In this document: in pieces, positions 8,203 to 16,746 of the stretch | Position numbering within the stretch: position 1 is the first letter of the stretch | Layout of the letters: each line of letters opens with the position of its first letter | Assembly: GCF_003259365.1 (NCBI RefSeq) | Contig: NZ_QLLY01000016.1 | Coordinates: 124,001-188,000 of the forward strand | DNA: 64,000 nucleotides | DNA from: Streptomyces sp. PsTaAH-137 | GTDB lineage: Bacteria > Actinomycetota > Actinomycetes > Streptomycetales > Streptomycetaceae | Direction: 5' to 3' | Program-made: the position numbers and the translations under genes | The notes under the pieces: model-generated | What the model saw: only the letters and a program-made list of their open reading frames with translations | Told to the model about the DNA's origin: nothing | Databases searched by the model: none

Positions 8203-9585
8203 CTATTGACCTTCCTCACGTAACTCGTCCAGTTTCTGGTCGAGTTGGTCGACGAGTTCGGCCAGCTCCGGTTCGGGCATCCCGGTCAGCTCCGGGTTGC
8301 GCAGACACCCGGTGCAGGGCTGTGAGGGCAGGCTGTCAGCTGATCGCGGGGTCTTGGTTGTGGTGGTGTCTCGCGGTGAGGGGGGGAGGGTGTAGTTCCA
8401 GTCACCGTGGAAGCGGTGCCGGTGCATGGGCAGGGCGTCGATGTCGCTGTCGGTGACCTTGACGCCGGTGTCGTAGGTCCCCGGGTCGAGTTCGGCGTGG
8501 ACTGTGAGCCCGGTGCGGGTAGTGGTCGCCGCGATGCTCTTCACGATGACGTCATGACTGGTCAGAGGACGGCCTCGCCAGTTCATGGAGATGTGGGAGA
8601 ACAGCCGGTGCTCGATTTTGTTCCACTTCGAGGTGCCCGGCGGCATGTGGCAGACCGTGATGCTCAGGCCCGTCTCGGCGGCCAGGGCGGCGAGTTCGGC
8701 CTTCCAGGCGCGGGTGCGATAGCCGTTGGACCCACCTGCGTCCGCGGTGATCAGTAGCCGGTTGGCCGCCGGATAGTCGTGCCGGCCTCGGCCCTGCCAC
8801 CAGCGGCGGATGGAGGCGACAGCGAAGGCAGCAGTGTCGTGATCGGTGCCGACGCTGACCCAGCCGGTGTTCGCAGCGATGTCGTAGATCCCGTACGGGA
8901 TCGCCTTCCCCGGCCCCTGGCGGTCCAGGAAGTCGTGCGTCTTGACCAGTGACGGCTCACTCTGGGGCCGCCACTGACGGCCGGCGTTCTTGTAGTCGCC
9001 GACGAGTTCCTTCTTCTTCGTGTCCACGCTGATCACCGGCTGGCCTGCATTCATGTGTTCCCGGGCTCGCTCGCTGATGTAGCGGAACTGGCCGTCGCGG
9101 TCCGGATGCTGTCTGCCCTCGAGCGTCTTGGCGCCAGCCTGAAGGCTGAAGCCCTCCTCCCGCAGCAGGTCTCCGACGGTGTCCGCGCTCACCTTGTGTC
9201 CCTGTCGGGTGAGCTCGGCGGCCAGGCTTCTGGTCGACTTCACCGTCCACCGCAACGGCGACATCGGATCACCCCGCTCGTCCGGTTCCACAAGCTCCAG
9301 TAGCGCGGATCGCAGCTCCGGATCAAGATCCACGGCCCGTTTACGGCCACCACCGGGCCTGCGGACCCGTCCCAACGGAGCCTCACTGGCCCCCGACTCG
9401 GCGACCCCTTTGCGGACCGTCGTCTCGCTGACCTGGGCTGCCCTCGCGACCGCCCGGATGCCGCCGTGCCCCAAGGCCCGCGCCTCCGCACCCATCAGCA
9501 AACGGCGCTGCCGCTCGTCCAGGTGCGGGAACAACACCCCGAACTTGGTGTGGAGTTGACCTCGAGTCTCGTCAGATATGCCCAT
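8203..9585 (-). CDS. ISAzo13-family transposase
   Basis: An apparently intact 460-residue transposase. Family hallmarks are an N-terminal helix-turn-helix (GGIRAVARAAQVSETTVRKG), the SPLRWTVKSTRSLAAEL block (109-125), and a DDE catalytic set: D188 in VISVDTKKKEL, D282 in LLITADAGGSNG and E325 in WNKIEHRLFSH. The product should cut and rejoin IS ends. It has a proline/threonine-rich linker and a short acidic C-terminal helix that includes a CTGC. No frameshift or internal stop is seen. I could not find matching terminal inverted repeats, so the boundaries of the element are undefined. Confidence 0.9.
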   Translation of the reverse strand: MGISDETRGQLHTKFGVLFPHLDERQRRLLMGAEARALGHGGIRAVARAAQVSETTVRKGVAESGASEAPLGRVRRPGGGRKRAVDLDPELRSALLELVEPDERGDPMSPLRWTVKSTRSLAAELTRQGHKVSADTVGDLLREEGFSLQAGAKTLEGRQHPDRDGQFRYISERAREHMNAGQPVISVDTKKKELVGDYKNAGRQWRPQSEPSLVKTHDFLDRQGPGKAIPYGIYDIAANTGWVSVGTDHDTAAFAVASIRRWWQGRGRHDYPAANRLLITADAGGSNGYRTRAWKAELAALAAETGLSITVCHMPPGTSKWNKIEHRLFSHISMNWRGRPLTSHDVIVKSIAATTTRTGLTVHAELDPGTYDTGVKVTDSDIDALPMHRHRFHGDWNYTLPPSPRDTTTTKTPRSADSLPSQPCTGCLRNPELTGMPEPELAELVDQLDQKLDELREEGQ

Positions 9586-9899
9586 GCCAGGTAAACGAGC
9601 CCACCGAGATCAAAGCAACACGTTGATTCTCTGCGAGCCCTTAGGCACGCTTTCGGTGTGGCGCTCGGTTTTGAGTGCGTTACTGATGGACAGTGCGCGG
9701 CCGGCGAGCTCAGTGTGCTTGCGTCGAACCGGCGCGGATGTCCTGTCGAAGGGATGGTCACTCTCTGGTGAACAGGTTGCTGGCAGAGTCGACTTCGCCG
9801 CTCTCGTTGACGTCGCGTGGCGGGCCTTCACCGAGCTGTCAGGGAGCGGTAGATGCAATCTTGTTGACCTGTCGTTAGTGACTGCCTTACGGTCTCCTC
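9586..9899. other. Intergenic region upstream of the transposase and the DUF3883 gene
   Basis: This divergent interval must hold one end of the ISAzo13-type element and the promoter of the DUF3883 gene. I see no coding frame of quality and no clear promoter hexamers. Confidence 0.35.
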
Positions 9900-10886
9900 G
9901 TGACTTCTGAGGCGTTGTTCGTGATGATTCATGTCGGGCAGAAGGTCGGACACCAGCGGAACCTGGAGCACGGGATGGTGACGCGGTCCTGGGGGTTTCC
10001 GAGGAAGCCGGACTGGTACGGGCGGCGGGAGCCGGACTTCGCGGTGCTGGTGACCGGAGCAGCGCCGCGGGTGCAGCCGGGGGAGTGGGCAGCGGAGTCT
10101 GCGCGGATGGTGCTGTGCAAGGTGCAGGTCGGATTGTACGAGGCAACGGCGCCGCACTGGCCGGACGAGACGGCCGAGGAGCGGGTCATCTACCCCTACC
10201 GGCTGGGACTGGAGCCGCTGGCGGTGCTCGACGATGTGCCGCTGGGCCCGGACGGTCCGCTGAGCGTGGAGGCTTCGCAGGCGGCGCGCCGGTCGGGGAC
10301 CCAGCAGGGAGTGGGATACCTGGTGGCGATGGACCCGCAGCCGTTGTTCGACGCGGCCGGCATCGAGACCGACTGGGCCGCCGGCCATGATGTCGCGCTT
10401 GCCGCGACGCCGGGGGTCACACTTGAGCAGTTGGAGGGCCCCAACAGCCCCCGGCGCGGACGGCGGGGCGCGGGCCGGCAGATGGACCCGGAAAAGCGCA
10501 AGGCGGTCGAGCTGTACGCAGAGGAGAAGGCCGTCACCCACTATCAGGATGCCGAGCGGGGCTGGACGGCGTACAAGGTCGGCAAGCCCTACGACCTGCG
10601 TCTGGAGCGGGAAGGGGTGGAGCGGCGTGTGGAGGTCAAGGGCACTACCGGCGCCCCCACCAGCGTGGAGCTGACGGTGAACGAGGTGTTCCACGCCCGC
10701 GATCCCCGCCACAGGGTCGACCTTTTCATCGTCAGCGACATCAAGCTCACCAGGACGGACGGCGCATACCACTGCAGCGGCGGCGACGTCTTGCTGCTCG
10801 AGGACTGGCAGCCGGCCGAGGAAGACCTGCGCCCCACCCGCTACCAGTACCTGGTCCCGCAGCCCCCTGCCGCACCCCAGCCGTAG
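9900..10886 (+). CDS. DUF3883 nuclease-like protein with an unassigned N-terminal domain
   Basis: A 328-residue protein from GTG 9900. The C-terminal part matches DUF3883: a helical lead-in (MDPEKRKAVELYAEEKAVTHY, residues 195-215), then GWTAYKVGKPYDLRLE, RRVEVKGTTGAPTSVELTVNEV and VDLFIVSDIKL. D232, E245 and K247 form a D...ExK arrangement like PD-(D/E)XK nucleases. The N-terminal 110 residues (KVGHQRNLEHG..., RVIYPYRLGLEPL) look like a PUA/EVE-type small barrel, a class that can read modified bases; this is inference. DUF3883 proteins are common in restriction and defence loci, and the gene opens such an island here. A sensor-plus-nuclease role against modified DNA is plausible but unproven. 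Confidence 0.7.
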   Translation: MTSEALFVMIHVGQKVGHQRNLEHGMVTRSWGFPRKPDWYGRREPDFAVLVTGAAPRVQPGEWAAESARMVLCKVQVGLYEATAPHWPDETAEERVIYPYRLGLEPLAVLDDVPLGPDGPLSVEASQAARRSGTQQGVGYLVAMDPQPLFDAAGIETDWAAGHDVALAATPGVTLEQLEGPNSPRRGRRGAGRQMDPEKRKAVELYAEEKAVTHYQDAERGWTAYKVGKPYDLRLEREGVERRVEVKGTTGAPTSVELTVNEVFHARDPRHRVDLFIVSDIKLTRTDGAYHCSGGDVLLLEDWQPAEEDLRPTRYQYLVPQPPAAPQP

Positions 10887-11124
10887 CCGCGGCCCGGGCC
10901 GCCCCATCTGGCCCCTCCACCCAGGCGGCGGCTCTACGAACATTCACGCGCGGCATCCGCGGGCGCGCACGGACCCCTTGCCCTGAGACGCCGATCAGGG
11001 GCCAGCCGTTTGCGGGCCGGGTCCGCGTGCCCGGGCGGAGCCGCCAGGCCACCGCTGGGCCGCACCCACCCCGCGCGGGGCCACCCGCGCTCCCTCATGA
11101 GACGCATCCGACCGAGGAGCCACG

Positions 11125-13011
11125 ATGCCGTTACTGCGCATGTCCGGGCACGAGTTCGTCAACCGCTGCCAACAGGGCACGGTGGCCGATGACCTGATCG
11201 ACAGTCACCGGCGGGCGCGACTGGGCCGGCTGAAGGAAGGCGAGATACGGTCCTGGCGCAACAGCCTGCCCGCCCTGGCCCGCGTGCTGGACGACGCCGG
11301 ACTGCAGCATGTTGAGGTATTGATCGAGTACCAGCTCGCCCTGTCCAGCCTGCGCGCCGACGTGGTACTGGCCGGCTGGCACCCGCACACGTCCCAGCCG
11401 TCCTACGTCATCGTCGAACTCAAGCAGTGGACCCACGCCCGGGCCCTGCCCGACACCGAGGACCTCTGCCTGCCAGGGGCCGGTAACAACAACCGTGCCT
11501 TCTTGCACCCGGTCGCCCAAGTACGGCGCTACTGCCAGTACCTGCAGGAGTTCACCACTGTGCTGGACGCGGAACCCGACGCAGTGGCCGGAGTGGCCTA
11601 CCTCCACAACGCCGACGTCAACGGCGTGGCCGACCTGCTCGCCCTTGAACCCGACCGGTACGGGCGCCTGTTCACGCGCAGCACCCGCGATCAGCTGGTC
11701 ACCTATCTGCAGTCGCGCCTCTCACCCGCTCACGGCACCGCGGCTGCCGACGACCTCATCCACAGTCCTCTGGCACCCAGCCGTCCCCTGCTGCGCGCGA
11801 CCGCGGAGGAGATCCTGCACGCCGACCGGTTCGTCCTGCTCGACCAACAACAGGTCGCCGTATCCTTGGTCCGCCGCGCGGTGAAGAAGGCCCGAGAAGC
11901 GGATGGCAAAGAAGTCCTCATCGTCACCGGCGGCCCCGGCTCCGGCAAAAGCGTCATCGCCCTGCACCTGATGCGCCATCTCGCTCACGACCGCCACACC
12001 GTGGTCCACGCCACCGGATCCAAGTCCTTCACCCGCACCCTCCACCATGCCGTCGGCACCGACAACCCCCGCGTGCGAAAGCTCTTCGGCTACTTCATGA
12101 ACTTCGCCGATTCCCCCAAGAACGGACTGGACGCGCTGATTTGCGACGAGGCCCACCGCATCCGCGCCCACTCCGTGCGCCACCGGGGAGTACGCCAGAT
12201 CGACGAACTCCTCGACGCCGCCCGCGTCCCTGTCTTTCTCCTGGACGATCACCAAGTCGTACGCCCCGGCGAGATGGGCAGCCGCGAAGCGATCGACCAG
12301 GCCGCAGCTGGCCGAGGCCTGCGCCCACGCCACATCGACCTCAACGGCCAGTTCCGCAACGGCGGCAGCCGCGCCTACGAACAGTGGGTCCTGCGCCTGC
12401 TCCAGCTCACCGATGAGCCCGCCACCGAGTGGGCCGACGAGCGGGCCTTCCACGTCCGCGTGGTTGACTCTCCCCAGCAGATGGAAGACCTCCTGCGAGC
12501 CAAGGAGACGCAGCACCTCACGGCGCGTATAACGGCCGGCTTCTGCTGGCAATGGAGCGACCCGCACCGCGGCCATCTGGTCGACGACATCACGATCGGC
12601 TCCTGGCGCAAGCCGTGGAATCTGCGTGGCGAGTCCCGCCTCGACGGCGTCCCCCCGTCCTGGCTGTGGGCCACCGACCCCGACGGTTTCGGCCAAGTCG
12701 GCTGCATCTACACCGCCCAGGGCTTCGAGTACGACTGGAACGGCGTCATCCTCGGAGACGACCTTGTCTGGCGTCAGGACCGCTGGCTCCCCAACCCACG
12801 GGCCAACAGGGATCCCGCGCTCGGTGGCACCGACCCTGCCACCTTCCTCCGCCTCGTCCGCAACACCTACAAAGTCCTCCTCACCCGTGGCATGTCCGGG
12901 ACCATCCTGTACTCCACCGACCCCGAAACTCAGGCGCGCCTGCGCCAACTGGTCCCCGCATCGACTGCTGCGGAGCCCGACACGCTTGCTCCGGCCCAGC
13001 GGCCCACCTGA
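11125..13011 (+). CDS. PD-(D/E)XK nuclease fused to a DUF2075 (Schlafen-type) helicase
   Basis: A 628-residue protein from ATG 11125, preceded by GAGGAG. Residues about 60-105 hold a restriction-nuclease core: D79 (SSLRADVVLAGW) and E98-x-K100 (YVIVELKQW). Residues about 264 onward are a DUF2075 P-loop helicase: Walker A GGPGSGKS at 269-276, DEAH at 341-344, a sensor-like FLLDDHQVV and LNGQFRNGGS, and a C-terminal arginine-finger region with CIYTAQGFEYDWNGVILG and NTYKVLLTRGMSG. This pairing is known among predicted phage-defence ATPases: the helicase would translocate on nucleic acid and the nuclease cut it. It stands alone, about 240 bases after the DUF3883 gene. Confidence 0.85.
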   Translation: MPLLRMSGHEFVNRCQQGTVADDLIDSHRRARLGRLKEGEIRSWRNSLPALARVLDDAGLQHVEVLIEYQLALSSLRADVVLAGWHPHTSQPSYVIVELKQWTHARALPDTEDLCLPGAGNNNRAFLHPVAQVRRYCQYLQEFTTVLDAEPDAVAGVAYLHNADVNGVADLLALEPDRYGRLFTRSTRDQLVTYLQSRLSPAHGTAAADDLIHSPLAPSRPLLRATAEEILHADRFVLLDQQQVAVSLVRRAVKKAREADGKEVLIVTGGPGSGKSVIALHLMRHLAHDRHTVVHATGSKSFTRTLHHAVGTDNPRVRKLFGYFMNFADSPKNGLDALICDEAHRIRAHSVRHRGVRQIDELLDAARVPVFLLDDHQVVRPGEMGSREAIDQAAAGRGLRPRHIDLNGQFRNGGSRAYEQWVLRLLQLTDEPATEWADERAFHVRVVDSPQQMEDLLRAKETQHLTARITAGFCWQWSDPHRGHLVDDITIGSWRKPWNLRGESRLDGVPPSWLWATDPDGFGQVGCIYTAQGFEYDWNGVILGDDLVWRQDRWLPNPRANRDPALGGTDPATFLRLVRNTYKVLLTRGMSGTILYSTDPETQARLRQLVPASTAAEPDTLAPAQRPT

Positions 13012-13406
13012 ACCACAGCACCAGGCCCCGGCGCGTGCCGATCGCCGTTAGACAGTTCCTGACTGTTCCGGCGATAGCCTGGCGGCCGCGGAGGGCGGGG
13101 CGGTTGCTGATGATGGGGTGAAGTGTCTGCCACCTCGCCGATGCTGCACGCGAGGTGGCCGACTGGAGCCTCGCATAGGCAGGAGCGGTCTGCGACGGCG
13201 TTGTTGGAGAAATTGCAGGCCAGGGCGTCCGAAACGTCGACGCAGGTGGACAAGCTGCCGAGCAGGAGTCAGAGCTTGCCCGCTCAGGGCCCGACAAGAC
13301 GGTCCTGCCGCTCTGATGGAGGAAGAGGAGCCGCCTGGCGGCCGTCCATGCTCCGGGTCCCGTTCCGGGGCTGCAGCCTCAAGCAATGGAAGGGGGAGGG
13401 TCGATA
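13012..13406. other. Gap without a recognisable gene
   Basis: Several short frames exist on both strands, but none has a ribosome site together with protein-like sequence. The only useful signal is a strong GGGGGAGGG ribosome site at the right edge that serves the next gene. Confidence 0.35.
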
Positions 13407-14057
13407 ATGCCGGACATGGCAGATCGCAGTCCGGTTCTCCGGATCATCACCCAAGTGGCGCGGGAGTCCCTGAAGCCGCTCGGCCTGGCCCAGCGCGGGC
13501 GGTCGCGGCTGTGGATGGATGATCACGGGTGGTGGCTCGGGGTCGTGGAGTTCACTCCGTCGCGGATTGCCGGCAGTGGTCTGTACGTCGGTGCGATGTG
13601 GCTTTGGCACGACGTGGACCACCTGGCCTTTCACGTGGACGCAGTCAGGGTGGGCTCCGAGCTGTTTCGCAGCGAGGACCAGTTCACGCCTCTGGCACTT
13701 GAGCTCGGTCGGGAGGCGGCAGCGAACGTAACCGTGCTGAGGGAGAAGTTCCCAGATCTGTCGGAGGTCGTCCGCTACCTGATGTCCAGGCCGGTGCGGC
13801 GCGGATCTTTCTGGGACAACTTCGACCCGGGGATCGCAGCCGCCCTGGCTGGGGACACGGTCACGGCCCGCGATCACTTCGAACGAGTCCTTCGAGAGGA
13901 CGCGCTGGCCACGTGGATGGTCGAAGCCCAGGTGAAGGCTCGTGAGCTTCACGCGGTCGCGGCAGATCGCGATGCTGTGACCGCATGGGTCACGCGGGCT
14001 GTCGACTCATGCCGGAGCAAGCTGGGCCTGGGTCCCCTGCCGTCCGCGATCAGCTGA
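13407..14057 (+). CDS. DUF4304-like hypothetical protein
   Basis: A 216-residue soluble protein. I chose ATG 13407 because GGGGGAGGG lies about 7 bases upstream. The N-terminal half (LRIITQVARESLKPLGLAQRGRSRLWMDDHGW, continuing WLGVVEFTPSRI, then LYVGAMWLWHDVDHLAFHV) resembles DUF4304-type proteins: a helix with a KPLGF-like motif, then a strand with tryptophans and an aromatic-rich sheet. The C-terminal half is helical and TPR-like (AALAGDTVTARDHFERVLREDALATWMVEAQ). No catalytic motif is seen. It is probably a single-gene unit within the defence-like island. Family assignment is tentative. Confidence 0.55.
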   Translation: MPDMADRSPVLRIITQVARESLKPLGLAQRGRSRLWMDDHGWWLGVVEFTPSRIAGSGLYVGAMWLWHDVDHLAFHVDAVRVGSELFRSEDQFTPLALELGREAAANVTVLREKFPDLSEVVRYLMSRPVRRGSFWDNFDPGIAAALAGDTVTARDHFERVLREDALATWMVEAQVKARELHAVAADRDAVTAWVTRAVDSCRSKLGLGPLPSAIS

Positions 14058-14734
14058 GCGGACCTGCTTGATGAGCGACAGAGCTGCGCGGTACGGGCTA
14101 GCAAGATCAGGGTCATAAGCAGTAGGCACACCACGGAAGTTGGACCAAACCCGAATTCGTGAACAAAGCCAGAGAGAGGGATGACCACCTCATGATGCGA
14201 GGCGCGTTCGATGGCTGCCCTTTGACCGCGCTCTTCCCTCTTTTGACGCCTGGGGACGTGGACTCCTTGAATCAGGCGGCCCGCACGGTTGTGAAAGATC
14301 GCTCCCAGGCGCAAAGGGTGCTGCTGATTCCTCGGCTGACCGCGGGGTGACATCGGGTGGATGGTTTGCCGATCAACGGCCACGCCCACCGACAGGGTCA
14401 CGTATTGGAGCGCGCCACCGTCACAGTGAACCCAGGCATCGCCTTCGGCTACGGCGTCACCCGCCCGCTTCCGCGCTTTGCCCTCACTGCGGCGGACGCC
14501 ACGCGGGCCGATACGCCCCGGCGGACCTCAGTGATGAAGCAAGGCGCTGCCCCCGGTTGGCGGCGGGACGGCATGGCGAGCACATGGCGTCAATCTTGGA
14601 GCTGGGTTCACCTATCTGGGTGACTGGCTCGTGCCTCTGTCGGGTTCCACCTGTGATGAGGCGTCAACTGTGTATCTGTGGACGATGGTTGCCTCTACTA
14701 TCGGTGTAGTAGGCGATGAGAGCAGGGGGGTCTC
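14058..14734. other. Long gap upstream of the caspase-like operon
   Basis: There are a few frames of 60-150 codons on both strands. Their composition and weak start contexts do not support real genes, though a decayed coding remnant cannot be excluded. The last 90 bases carry the likely control region of the caspase-like operon. Confidence 0.35.
14695..14712. promoter_or_regulatory. Operator-like palindrome before the caspase-like operon
   Basis: CTACTA (14695-14700) and TAGTAG (14707-14712) form a perfect inverted repeat with a 6-base spacer, ending 22 bases before the ATG at 14735. It is unusually AT-rich for this DNA. A repressor site or part of a promoter is possible. Confidence 0.35.
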
Positions 14735-16744
14735 ATGGCGCCGTACACGACGCACAACTATGTGGTCCAGGGCGGCCCATTAGCCGGCCCGATGTCGTTG
14801 CCGGAGGGCACGCGGGAGAACGCGTCGGTCCTGGCGGCGGCTTTGACCGATCCGGATGTGGTGGGTCTGGCGCCGGAGATGTGCCACGTCGTGTCCCCGG
14901 AGTCTGACGACGATTTCCTCAACCGTTTCTCGCGGGAGGTACCGGCGGGGGACGGCCTGATCGTCTACTGGACGGGCGGCCGCTGCCGCGCCAGTCTCTC
15001 GGGCAAGCCCCAGCTGGCCCTGCCGCTGCAGGAGGACGGCCGCGACGTGTGGCTGGACGTGCAGGATCTGGTCGAGGCGATGAAAGCGGCCGACAGCCCC
15101 GACCGGCTCCTGGTCCTGGACACTTGCCTGACAGTCGATGCGACGGTGTCGGACCGGCAGTGGATCAGGGATATCGGCCGGCTGAGCAAGCAGGGCGTCG
15201 CGCTGCTGACGTCGGTCGGCAGTTCACCGTACGCATTCGCCGCCAACAACACGACACCGTCGGTATTCACTCAGCATCTGATCAGGCTGCTCGGCGAGGT
15301 CGCTGAACAGCCCGAGCCGCTCGATCTGAGAGCGGTGGCCAAGTGGCTCCAGCGGACCTCACGCAACGAGGGCTACCGGCCGCCTATCCTGCGCAACTCG
15401 GGCAGTTTCAGCCGCCCCATCATCCCCGGGCGTGATACCCGCGACACCTCAGCACGCGGACGGCTGCTGCCCGCGTTACGGGCCATGTCGTCCGGGGCGC
15501 TGGAATCCTGCGCCCGCTACGCGCTCGCGATCGCCGGCGCTCCGATGGGCGGCTCCCTGTTCGCCCCGGCAGCCGACGCGGAGACTCTCAGTCGGGCCTT
15601 GATCCAGACGCGATGCGGATTCACCCATGACACCACGTCTGTGCTGGCCCAGCCGCCGACCCGGCAGCGCCTGTTCGACGCGGTGCGCGAGGTGTCGGGC
15701 CGGGCCGAGAACATGGCGCTGATCTACCTGGTCGGCCACGGCACCGTGCGCCAGGCGGGCCGGGACATCGACCTCGACCTGCACCTGCAGGACAACGAGA
15801 CCGTGCGCGCCAGTGAACTGGTGACCTGGCTGCGCAGCAGCAGCGCCCAGAGCGCGGTCTTGATGCTCGACGTGTGCGGGGTACGCCCGGTTCAGCGGGT
15901 GATGCCGATGACAGGGCAGGTCCTTGCCGAAGGCAGGGCGGGCATCAGCCGCCTCCTGGTGGAGTGGACCAACATCTCCTCCCAGCCCCTCGAGGCCCCC
16001 GTCGCCCGCAGGCGGCGGCGCCTTCCCCCGGTGAGCGCCAGCCAGTTCATGCCCACGGAGCTGCCCGGCTCCGCTGAGCAGGAGGTGCGCTGGACGTTCG
16101 ACTTCGCCGACGCGCGCATCACCCTGATCGACGAGGCCGGGCCGCTGGAGGGCTGGGCCCACCGGCTGCTCAGCAGGTCGACGGCAGTGGACCCGCTCGT
16201 GCACGCCGACGAACTGCTATCCATCGCCGCCGAGTCCGCCGCCGGCCAGCCCGTACCACCCTTGAACTGGCAGCCGGACGACGAACCTGCCACCACTTCC
16301 CCTGCACCCGCCTCTGCAGAGCCCGTCCCCTCACCGGGCCTCCACGGCGGGCAGCCGCCGGCTGGACTCCACCGCCGCCACCGGCCGCGCCTGCGGGTTC
16401 CTACCGGCGCCCTGCCGATGCGGGTGGGCCAGCGCCTGGATCTCACCTTCGACTACCAGCCGCAGGACCCCTCCCGCGTGCCGCAGCCCGGCGATGCCAC
16501 CGACGACCAGCCCCTTGATCTCACTCTGTCCATCGCCGCCGGCACCGCCGAGGTGACACCGTCGGTCATCTACACCCACTTAGTCGACGACCGGGGCAGT
16601 CCGCCGGAGCAGTTCCGGATCACCCCCAGCTCGCCCGCCCCCGTGACCCTACGCATTGACGTCCTGCGTCGCGCAGACGGTGCCGTCATCCAGAGCATCG
16701 AGCGTGTTCTTGCCGTCGCAGGCAGAGACGGCAGCACCACCTGA
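14735..16744 (+). CDS. Protein with two tandem caspase-like domains
   Basis: A 669-residue protein from ATG 14735 with a GGGGGG ribosome site. Domain two (about 255-420) has both caspase-fold motifs: LIYLVGHGTV with H335 and VLMLDVCGV with C381. Domain one (about 1-225) has the same layout: GLIVYWTGGRC, in which glycine 82 aligns with the catalytic histidine, and LLVLDTCLTV with C131 retained, followed by VALLTSVGSSPYAFA and SVFTQHLIRLL, typical of bacterial caspases of the EACC1-associated kind. So one domain seems intact and one seems to lack its histidine. A proline-rich linker (about 500-550) and a C-terminal beta-rich region (RLDLTFDYQPQ...) follow. It is first in a three-gene operon, two bases before the CHAT gene. 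Confidence 0.8.
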   Translation: MAPYTTHNYVVQGGPLAGPMSLPEGTRENASVLAAALTDPDVVGLAPEMCHVVSPESDDDFLNRFSREVPAGDGLIVYWTGGRCRASLSGKPQLALPLQEDGRDVWLDVQDLVEAMKAADSPDRLLVLDTCLTVDATVSDRQWIRDIGRLSKQGVALLTSVGSSPYAFAANNTTPSVFTQHLIRLLGEVAEQPEPLDLRAVAKWLQRTSRNEGYRPPILRNSGSFSRPIIPGRDTRDTSARGRLLPALRAMSSGALESCARYALAIAGAPMGGSLFAPAADAETLSRALIQTRCGFTHDTTSVLAQPPTRQRLFDAVREVSGRAENMALIYLVGHGTVRQAGRDIDLDLHLQDNETVRASELVTWLRSSSAQSAVLMLDVCGVRPVQRVMPMTGQVLAEGRAGISRLLVEWTNISSQPLEAPVARRRRRLPPVSASQFMPTELPGSAEQEVRWTFDFADARITLIDEAGPLEGWAHRLLSRSTAVDPLVHADELLSIAAESAAGQPVPPLNWQPDDEPATTSPAPASAEPVPSPGLHGGQPPAGLHRRHRPRLRVPTGALPMRVGQRLDLTFDYQPQDPSRVPQPGDATDDQPLDLTLSIAAGTAEVTPSVIYTHLVDDRGSPPEQFRITPSSPAPVTLRIDVLRRADGAVIQSIERVLAVAGRDGSTT

Positions 16745-16746
16745 CC

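Noticed and set aside
8066..9899. Terminal inverted repeats and target duplication for the ISAzo13-type element
   Set aside because: I compared both flanks by eye and found only scattered short matches, so no element boundaries are claimed.
11722..12948. 408-codon minus-strand frame opposite the DUF2075 helicase
   Set aside because: Glycine/valine/alanine-rich shadow of a gene with clear Walker A and DEAH motifs.
14159..14350. 63-codon plus-strand frame in the gap before the caspase-like operon
   Set aside because: Start context is weak and it matches no family; left as noncoding.
13949..14401. 150-codon minus-strand frame thought at first to be a transposase remnant
   Set aside because: No transposase motif could be found and it overlaps the end of the DUF4304-like gene.
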